Shown piece after piece: positions 1 through 4,498 of a stretch of DNA of 7,148 bases. Made by a program: the position numbers and the translations under genes. Source of the stretch: Gammaproteobacteria bacterium (GTDB lineage: Bacteria; Pseudomonadota; Gammaproteobacteria; Pseudomonadales; Pseudohongiellaceae); assembly GCA_003451715.1 (NCBI GenBank), contig DMJN01000256.1, positions 1-7,148 on the forward strand, in the 5' to 3' direction. How positions within the stretch are numbered: position 1 is the first letter of the stretch; every line of letters begins with the position of its first letter. The notes under the pieces are model-generated. The model was not told where the DNA came from. It worked only from the letters and a program-made list of their open reading frames with translations, and did not search any database.

Positions 1-512
1 GTAATCGAACCGCTGTACTGGTTTCGAGATCGGCTCAGGCTGAAATCGCTTACCCAGAGCCGTGGAGCCGAGCTTTCCAACAACTCAAGAAACCTGATGG
101 TGTTGCTGTCATCCAGTGTTCGAAACGACATCTCCTGGCTGATTAGGAGCCATCCCCGGGTTTCCAGCTGTTCGGCCAGGCGGGTGGAGCTCACTGTTAT
201 TGATGTATTCCTGGCGTGCTGAGACAGGGCACGTTGTATGTTTGCTTCAACAATAGGAACGGTGTCACCGGTGAATATCTGCGCCTCCAACTCTCCGGCT
301 ATCGCCTCAGACTGAACACGTCGTTCCCGCCAGGATGCCGTGTTTTCAATAAGCCGGCGCGCTCTTTCGATGGCAAGCTGTTCGCTTTCAATAGTAGCCT
401 CTCTCTCATCGTAGAAAGCGCCAATAGCGGGGAACAGACTGGTGCTGAGAAATAAAAGTCCTATCAAGCCTCCCATAATCAAAATATTTCGCTCTCTTTT
501 GGATATCTGCAT
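1..512 (-). CDS. gspM: GspM-like inner-membrane platform protein (3' end cut by window edge)
   Basis: An open frame of 170 codons runs from ATG at 512-510 to the left edge with no stop, so the C-terminus is missing. The protein begins MQISKRERNILIMGG, with a short basic cytoplasmic tail. One membrane segment follows at about residues 10-30, then a charged, probably coiled-coil stretch (about 33-75), then a mixed alpha/beta region that would lie in the periplasm. This is the architecture of GspM / PilO-type proteins, which pair with GspL / PilN and hold the secretion ATPase platform in the inner membrane. It starts 35 bases after the gspL-like stop on the same strand, so the two are very probably co-transcribed. 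The ribosome site is weak (GTGAGAG about 9 bases upstream), and a GTG directly before the ATG is an alternative start. The GspM name rests on architecture and position, because sequence conservation in this family is low. A PilO- or MshJ-like pilus protein is the main alternative. Confidence 0.72.
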   Translation of the reverse strand, partial: MQISKRERNILIMGGLIGLLFLSTSLFPAIGAFYDEREATIESEQLAIERARRLIENTASWRERRVQSEAIAGELEAQIFTGDTVPIVEANIQRALSQHARNTSITVSSTRLAEQLETRGWLLISQEMSFRTLDDSNTIRFLELLESSAPRLWVSDFSLSRSRNQYSGSI

Positions 513-547
513 CACTTTGCTCTCACGCTGTGCTTTCTGAGTGCTGT

Positions 548-1825
548 TTACTCATCGGGAAAATAGCGCACCATATAGGCCTCGAAGTTAACAGTGCTTA
601 TTCTGAGATCGATGTAATACCGATTGTTATTCGTTGCCCGAGAGAATACGACTTCCGTAAACATTGGATTTTGTTCCAGTCGTTCCAGGATTGCCTGTGG
701 CTCCTGACTGGTCCCTTGTATCCTGACTAATCCTTCTGACACCTCAAGAGATGAAAGCCGGTCCGGGCTGAGTACACTCTGTAGTGTATACATGGCGTCA
801 CCAACATCTTGCACTGGAAAATCATTAATCGGCCCCCATTCGTTTTCAAAACTGACTACAACCGCCTGGTCCTGCCTGGCTTCAATTGACAGTTCCCATT
901 GCGATTCAAGTGAGGCTGCCAGGGATCTGAACTCGAGCGATTGACCTATGAAGGGAATGGCAGATAACAACAACAGCGCCGCAACAATTCCGGCGGCAAT
1001 AAGTAACCTCCATCCCTGCTCCACTCTGTGTCTTGCAGTTAATGCCCCGGATGGAAAAAATGCATACTCCCGGTTGCTCTGGTTCGCACTGCTTTCGAGA
1101 TAATCTTGTGTAGAGCTGAATCGCTTGAGCTGCGTTGTCGAGTCTTCATTGATCTGTTGCTGCCACTGCTGCTCGAAAATCTCCTGCTCAAAATCGAGCT
1201 TGTTCACGTGCCACCAGCCGACAACTCCGTTGCTGGATAATTTTACTGCTGTGATACTTTGTCGATCTTCGTCCACAACGCAATTGGCATTTTCGCCAGT
1301 GACATTAAGCAGGCGTGGCTTTATAGCTACGAGAAAAATATTCTGCGCCTTGAAAGCTTCGAAGAATTTCATTAATCGCTGGTTGGCAACCCACAGCGCC
1401 GTGTTGCCGGATCCTGCCTCAGCAGACTCAGGATTCACTGCCAGTACCAGCGTGTCGCTGAATGTCGGTAACAGACTATCAACCTGCAGCTTGAGTGCTG
1501 AAACCAGATTGTCTCTGCCGACGCCCGGCATGTCCTGGGTGGTTGCTACAAACTCCTCCGGTGGTAACAGCAGTAATACGGAATGATCTTTTTGTTGTTC
1601 TGGGAGTAATGAACTACAGGCCTGTGCGAGTTGGTCGGGGTTTATCGCTGTGGATGAGTCTTGAAATTCCACAATTTCACCGGATTCCATATGAGCCAAC
1701 TGTCCATCGAACACCAGCAGCGTGGCATCGACCTTGTTGAGCAATTCCCGTTTGGAGCCACCCTCCATCAAATTGCGCAGCGTCGGCGGTAAATAGGACA
1801 GGATTTGTTGTTGAATCTGAGTCAT
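548..1825 (-). CDS. gspL: GspL-like type II secretion / pilus platform protein (PilM/PilN-like)
   Basis: This 425-residue bitopic protein has a cytoplasmic domain (about 1-270), one membrane segment (about 272-293, LLIAAGIVAALLLLSAIPFI) and a periplasmic domain (294-425). GspL proteins have this layout and about this length. They recruit the GspE ATPase on the cytoplasmic side and contact GspM in the periplasm. The cytoplasmic part carries LLLLPPEEF (84-92) and, after PGVGRDNLVSALKLQ (100-114), a helix ending LLPTF (118-122). This resembles the actin-like fold motif of GspL/PilM, where a strand and proline precede a helix of the NL..AL..Q type. The periplasmic end (about 355-395, with RLSSLEVSEGLVRIQGTS) looks like the ferredoxin-like domain of PilN/GspL. 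ATG 1825 is the only credible start: an in-frame TGA lies 16 codons upstream, with no ATG, GTG or TTG between. The Shine-Dalgarno is poor (only GGA). No gspK or other gsp gene precedes it, so it seems to begin a transcription unit. An MshI-like pilus biogenesis protein is the main alternative. Confidence 0.68.
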   Translation of the reverse strand: MTQIQQQILSYLPPTLRNLMEGGSKRELLNKVDATLLVFDGQLAHMESGEIVEFQDSSTAINPDQLAQACSSLLPEQQKDHSVLLLLPPEEFVATTQDMPGVGRDNLVSALKLQVDSLLPTFSDTLVLAVNPESAEAGSGNTALWVANQRLMKFFEAFKAQNIFLVAIKPRLLNVTGENANCVVDEDRQSITAVKLSSNGVVGWWHVNKLDFEQEIFEQQWQQQINEDSTTQLKRFSSTQDYLESSANQSNREYAFFPSGALTARHRVEQGWRLLIAAGIVAALLLLSAIPFIGQSLEFRSLAASLESQWELSIEARQDQAVVVSFENEWGPINDFPVQDVGDAMYTLQSVLSPDRLSSLEVSEGLVRIQGTSQEPQAILERLEQNPMFTEVVFSRATNNNRYYIDLRISTVNFEAYMVRYFPDE

Positions 1826-1898
1826 GTTGTTCCAGGCAAGCGTTTCGCTGACCGATAATCCAGCCGCTCAGCCCCGCTTACCGGTGCCCGGCCAATGT

Positions 1899-1960
1899 GC
1901 TGAAGTAAGCTAAGCTTTTGAAAAAATTATTAAATCTTCAGCTATAGGACTGCGCTGAAG
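1899..1960 (-). promoter_or_regulatory. Possible attenuator-like switch in the gspL leader
   Basis: Read on the minus strand toward gspL, the order is CTTCAGC (1960-1954), GCTGAAG (1942-1936), CTTCAGC (1905-1899). The middle segment is perfectly complementary to both outer ones, so two mutually exclusive hairpins are possible. The first has an 11-base loop and is followed by a T-rich run (ATTTAATAATTTTTT, 1935-1921), as in an intrinsic terminator. The second has a 30-base loop and would disrupt the first. It lies 73-135 bases before the gspL start. Each stem is only 7 bp, and no promoter upstream of it is clear, so this is a structural candidate only. Confidence 0.3.
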
Positions 1961-2141
1961 GAAAAATAGTTTTAGCGGAGAGGGCAGTAATTCACCGATA
2001 ACTGCCCGAGGAGGGGGAGAATCTGGTGTAGCAGCGCAGAACTGCTTGAGCAAAGCAGGTTCGATGCATGGCCCAGCGTGGTGAGTGCCCCCAATAATGC
2101 GGGATTGAAAGTAAGGGGTTACTTACATTATGCAGAATTGA

Positions 2142-2174
2142 CCAGTCATTCCGGGGGCAACCCGGAATGACTGG
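2142..2174 (-). terminator. Strong 14-bp hairpin after dsbA (terminator or REP-like palindrome)
   Basis: CCAGTCATTCCGGG (2142-2155) is followed by a 5-base loop and its exact reverse complement CCCGGAATGACTGG (2161-2174). It lies 21 bases beyond the dsbA stop, where a terminator is expected. Neither side has a clear T-run: the minus strand continues TCAATTCTGC. It may therefore act as an RNA-protecting end structure rather than a classical intrinsic terminator. The GTCATTCCGG...CCGGAATGAC core resembles palindromic repeats dispersed between genes in many proteobacterial genomes. There is only one copy in this window. Confidence 0.6.
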
Positions 2175-2195
2175 AGATTAGTCTGGTTGCGCGGC

Positions 2196-2867
2196 CTAAT
2201 CGCCGGAGCTGCGTAGAGCCTGACGCTCTTTTTCCACAAGAAAATCAACAACTTCCAGCATTTCCTGCTGGGTGCGGACATTTTCACCCGTGGTGATCAG
2301 ATATTTGCCGTTCACGATCATGTTCGGCGTACTACGAATCTCGTAGTCCTCCATGCGTTGCTCGGCCTGATTCACCTTGGTTCGCACTGAAAACGAATTG
2401 AAGGCTGCCTCGAAATCCGCTTCGCTGACTCCGTGCCTGGCAAACAGTGCAGCTATTTGCCGCTCGTCAACCAGTTGATTACGGTCGACATTGATCGCAT
2501 TGAATACAGCCTCATGCAGCACATCCAGTGCATCCAGCGCTTCTGCGGCATAATAGATCTGGCCATGCACCTTCATCATCCCATTCCACATGGCTGGGAA
2601 GAGCACGAATTCGACGTCATCAGGTATATTGCTTGCCCAATTGTTGATCAGTGGCTCAAACCGAAAACAGTGTGAGCAGCCGTACCAGAAGGCTTCGATT
2701 ACCTCGACCTTGGAAGCGTCATTGGTGTTTACCGGGGCGCGCAACTCCGTGTAGTGCGTGCCGGCTACGAATCGCTCAATCTGCGCATGGCTGGAGTATG
2801 CCAATGGCAACAGCGCGATTAGTGACAATATCTGAAGTGTGCGCCTGATCATTCTGCCTCTATTCAT
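2196..2867 (-). CDS. dsbA: Periplasmic thiol:disulfide oxidase DsbA
   Basis: DsbA introduces disulfide bonds into proteins newly exported to the periplasm and is reoxidised by DsbB. The 223-residue protein has a signal peptide: basic start, hydrophobic core at about 11-24, probable cleavage after YSSHA at residue 28. A thioredoxin fold follows, interrupted by a helical insert (about 100-165). The active site is C64-S-H-C67 in the context FWYGCSHCFRFEP. The cis-proline loop is T180-P181 in RSTPNMIVNGKY. E. coli and Pseudomonas DsbA have CPHC, so the Pro-to-Ser change between the cysteines is unusual and may shift the redox potential. The first ATG is preferred because GAGGA (2880-2876) sits 8 bases before it. 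The internal Met6 has a GAGG only 4 bases away. The gene lies downstream of cytochrome c4 on the same strand across 172 bases, an order also known in Pseudomonas. The family assignment is secure. Confidence 0.96.
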   Translation of the reverse strand: MNRGRMIRRTLQILSLIALLPLAYSSHAQIERFVAGTHYTELRAPVNTNDASKVEVIEAFWYGCSHCFRFEPLINNWASNIPDDVEFVLFPAMWNGMMKVHGQIYYAAEALDALDVLHEAVFNAINVDRNQLVDERQIAALFARHGVSEADFEAAFNSFSVRTKVNQAEQRMEDYEIRSTPNMIVNGKYLITTGENVRTQQEMLEVVDFLVEKERQALRSSGD

Positions 2868-2875
2868 TTGTACTT

Positions 2876-2880
2876 TCCTC
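2876..2880 (-). promoter_or_regulatory. Ribosome binding site of dsbA
   Basis: GAGGA on the minus strand with 8-base spacing to ATG 2867. It is the clearest Shine-Dalgarno in the window and decides the dsbA start in favour of Met1 over Met6. Confidence 0.7.
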
Positions 2881-3001
2881 GTGCAGTTCGACTTTCCAAT
2901 TGCAGGTCCGCCAAATTCGTCATCTGTTGTATGGAATTGAATGGAAAAAACGTTACCACAGCATCCTGTCTCTTACCATCATACTCGTTGTAGCAAAAGA
3001 C

Positions 3002-3028
3002 CAGCCGGTCGCAAAAATCTTCCGGCTG
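3002..3028 (-). terminator. Hairpin 11 bases after the cytochrome c4 stop
   Basis: CAGCCGG/CCGGCTG forms a perfect 7-bp GC-rich stem with a 13-base loop, followed on the minus strand by GTCTTTTGC. The T-run is short and the loop long, so termination is likely partial at best. It could lower expression of dsbA relative to the cytochrome gene if the two share a transcript. I see nothing else in the 2868-3039 gap. Confidence 0.35.
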
Positions 3029-3039
3029 ACCCAGATCCG

Positions 3040-3651
3040 CTAATTCAAGCCAGATACATAGCTGGCCAACGCTTCCAGTTCCTTGCCAGTAAGGCGCTCA
3101 ATAACGGATCGCATCATGGAACTCACGTCATTCTGGCGTTCACCGGAACGAAAATTCTCTAATTGCTGCAAGGTGTATGTGGCATGCTGACCGCTCAATG
3201 ACGGAAAGCCGGCCGGGGCATTGCCCTGTCCAGTGGGCGAATGGCAGGCGGAGCAGGCGGCAACCGACAGCTCCTTATTACCGGCGCGATACAGGGTTTC
3301 TCCTAATTGCAGTGTCTCCGGGTCGGCGCCTTGCAGAGTAACCTGCTGGGAGGAATACCAGGCGGCGATGTCCTGCATATCCTCTTCGGACAGATTCAAT
3401 ACCATCGCTGACATGGTGGGATCAGACCTTACGCCTGACTGATAGTCCTGCAGCTGTTTTACTAGATAGAGCGCATTTTGCCCAGCTAGCTTTGGATTGA
3501 CTGCCAATTCACTGTTGCCATCACTGCCGTGGCAGGTAGCACAAAGGGCCGACTTGGCCTGGCCTGCAGCGGCGTCACCCTGGGCCAGAGTCAATTGAGG
3601 CATAACACTGCCGATGAAAACCGATACAATGACAATTACAAGTTTCTTCAT
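3040..3651 (-). CDS. Dihaem cytochrome c4
   Basis: A 203-residue exported cytochrome with two tandem class I c-type domains, the cytochrome c4 arrangement. In this family the protein carries electrons in the periplasm from the bc1 complex toward terminal oxidases. The signal peptide is residues 1-23, with cleavage after TLA. The first haem site is C37-A-T-C40-H41 and the second is C133-S-A-C136-H137. Candidate sixth-ligand methionines are M80 or M83 (DPTMSAM) in the N-terminal domain and M179 or M180 (NDVSSMM) in the C-terminal domain. Each precedes the characteristic helix (LSEEDMQDIAAWYSSQ; LTGKELEALASYVSGL). Length and both domains are complete. The ribosome site is weak (CGGGA). It is divergent from engB and upstream of dsbA, the arrangement known from Pseudomonas. 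A TATAAT box lies about 110 bases upstream. The family call is firm; the oxidase partner cannot be told from this window. Confidence 0.95.
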   Translation of the reverse strand: MKKLVIVIVSVFIGSVMPQLTLAQGDAAAGQAKSALCATCHGSDGNSELAVNPKLAGQNALYLVKQLQDYQSGVRSDPTMSAMVLNLSEEDMQDIAAWYSSQQVTLQGADPETLQLGETLYRAGNKELSVAACSACHSPTGQGNAPAGFPSLSGQHATYTLQQLENFRSGERQNDVSSMMRSVIERLTGKELEALASYVSGLN

Positions 3652-3749
3652 GAATATTCCCGGAGCTACTTCAGATTTTAAACCAGTTGAAACGGATTCC
3701 GTCTCTCCTCAGTCACAGCGCAGGCTCAATTGTTTCCTAGCCCTGCTAT

Positions 3750-3777
3750 TTCGCGGTCGCGAATTATAGCTTAATTC
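3750..3777. repeat. Two abutting inverted repeats in the divergent cytochrome c4 / engB promoter region
   Basis: TTCGCG-GT-CGCGAA (3750-3763) is a perfect 6-2-6 palindrome. GAATTA-TAGCT-TAATTC (3761-3777) is a perfect 6-5-6 inverted repeat. They overlap by three bases and cover the TATAAT box read toward cytochrome c4. Such placement suits an operator for one or both divergent genes, but no regulator can be named. Confidence 0.4.
3763..3768 (-). promoter_or_regulatory. Candidate -10 box for cytochrome c4
   Basis: The minus strand reads AGC-TATAAT-TCG, an exact sigma70 -10 consensus, about 112 bases upstream of the cytochrome c4 start. No good -35 hexamer is found at 16-18 bases (the six at 17 bases read TAGAGT), so the site may need an activator or be fortuitous. 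On the plus strand TATAGC at 3765-3770, and again at 3850-3855 just before engB, are weaker candidates for engB. Confidence 0.35.
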
Positions 3778-3872
3778 GACTGGCGACTCTATCCACAAGA
3801 CCGGAACCATTAAAGGAGTATGCGCTGAACACACGGCGATAGCCTTGATTATAGCGACCTAAAACGCAGCCG

Positions 3873-4475
3873 ATGAATTTTAGTCAGACTCATTTCGTAA
3901 CCAGCGCGGCAAAGCTTAAGGATTGCCCGGAAGACAGTATTGCCGAGGTCGCCTTCGCCGGGCGTTCTAATGCCGGTAAATCCAGTGCCATCAATAGTCT
4001 GACCGGACAAACCCGTCTGGCCAGAATCAGCAAGACTCCCGGAAGAACTCAGCTGATCAATTTCTTCAATGTCGAAGAGGGTAAATACCTGGTGGACTTG
4101 CCGGGTTACGGCTACGCAAAAGTACCCCTGGCGGTAAAAGACAAGTGGCAACATGAACTGGAAAAATACCTGCGCAATCGGGAAGCGCTGGTTGGGCTGA
4201 TACTGCTCAGCGATGTTCGTCACCCTCTCAAGGACTTCGACCGCATGATGATCGACTGGGCTGTGCAATCCGAACTTCGCTTACACCTGTTGCTGACCAA
4301 GGCCGACAAGCTTAAGCGCGGCGCCGCTCAGAACGCATTCTTGCGTGTCGAGAAGGAACTGGCCGAGTACTCTGGCGTCACTGTGCAGTTGTTCTCTTCA
4401 TTGAAGCAGACTGGCGTCGAAACTGCCCGGAAGACGTTGAGCGACTGGCTATGCTCCAACGAGCCCGCAGCATAG
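3873..4475 (+). CDS. engB: Ribosome-assembly GTPase EngB (YsxC/YihA)
   Basis: A 200-residue TRAFAC-class GTPase needed for late assembly of the large ribosomal subunit in the cytoplasm; the family is usually essential. All GTP-binding motifs are visible: G1 GRSNAGKSS (30-38), G2 with T55 in KTPGRTQ, G3 DLPGYG (75-80), G4 TKAD (142-145) and G5 around SSLK (175-178). GYGYAK after G3 is typical of EngB. Length is normal (E. coli YihA is about 210 residues) and the gene is complete. The start at 3873 gives the expected N-terminus but has almost no Shine-Dalgarno (ACGCAGCCG precedes it). Translation may therefore be weak or rely on other signals. It is divergent from cytochrome c4 and convergent with polA, as in Pseudomonas. 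In enterics yihA is also next to polA, but there the small RNA Spot 42 lies between them, and no room for it exists here. Confidence 0.97.
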   Translation: MNFSQTHFVTSAAKLKDCPEDSIAEVAFAGRSNAGKSSAINSLTGQTRLARISKTPGRTQLINFFNVEEGKYLVDLPGYGYAKVPLAVKDKWQHELEKYLRNREALVGLILLSDVRHPLKDFDRMMIDWAVQSELRLHLLLTKADKLKRGAAQNAFLRVEKELAEYSGVTVQLFSSLKQTGVETARKTLSDWLCSNEPAA

Positions 4476-4496
4476 CAGGGGATGGGGATCCTCTGC
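4475..4496. terminator. Hairpin between convergent engB and polA
   Basis: GCAGGGGAT, loop GGGG, then ATCCTCTGC: nine pairs in plus-strand RNA counting one G-U. In minus-strand RNA the same position is an A-C mismatch, so the hairpin should be stronger for engB than for polA. It begins on the last base of the engB stop and ends two bases short of the polA stop, filling the 23-base gap. There is no T-run on either side, so efficient intrinsic termination is doubtful. Confidence 0.42.
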
Positions 4497-4498
4497 CC

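Larger units (their letters stand above)
1826..2195. other. Gene-free region between gspL and dsbA with five inverted repeats
   Basis: I find no credible ORF, tRNA or rRNA here. The stretch carries five inverted repeats, in plus-strand coordinates: CTTCAGC/GCTGAAG at 1936-1942 and 1954-1960; GGGCAGT/ACTGCCC at 1982-1988 and 2001-2007; GAACTGCTT/AAGCAGGTTC at 2039-2047 and 2053-2062 (one bulged G, 5-base loop); AAGTAA/TTACTT at 2109-2114 and 2119-2124; and a perfect 14-bp stem at 2142-2174. An A/T-rich patch at 1918-1935 separates the gspL-proximal part from the rest. The last hairpin probably ends the dsbA transcript and the first belongs to the gspL leader. The middle ones are unexplained. 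Confidence 0.6.

Noticed and set aside
216..455. 79-codon plus-strand ORF at the left edge
   Set aside because: It is opposite the GspM-like reading frame, which has a sensible start, a membrane segment and operon spacing.
1125..1586. 153-codon plus-strand ORF inside the gspL-like gene
   Set aside because: It has a Cys/Ser/Thr-rich composition typical of a reverse-frame shadow, no ribosome site, and is fully covered by the better-supported minus-strand gene.
2039..2070. tRNA-like T-arm motif (GGTTCGATGC)
   Set aside because: No acceptor, D or anticodon arms can be paired around it. The GGTTC belongs to a simple bulged hairpin.
3812..3827. AAAGGAG followed by ATG upstream of engB
   Set aside because: The ATG is one base from the Shine-Dalgarno-like core and the frame stops after two codons, so it is not a credible gene.
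3849..4268. 139-codon minus-strand ORF antisense to engB
   Set aside because: It lies almost wholly inside engB, whose frame has all GTPase motifs. The antisense protein shows no recognisable domain and is a shadow.
4476..4498. Spot 42 small RNA between polA and yihA/engB as in enterics
   Set aside because: The gap is only 23 bases, the genes converge, and the space is filled by a hairpin.
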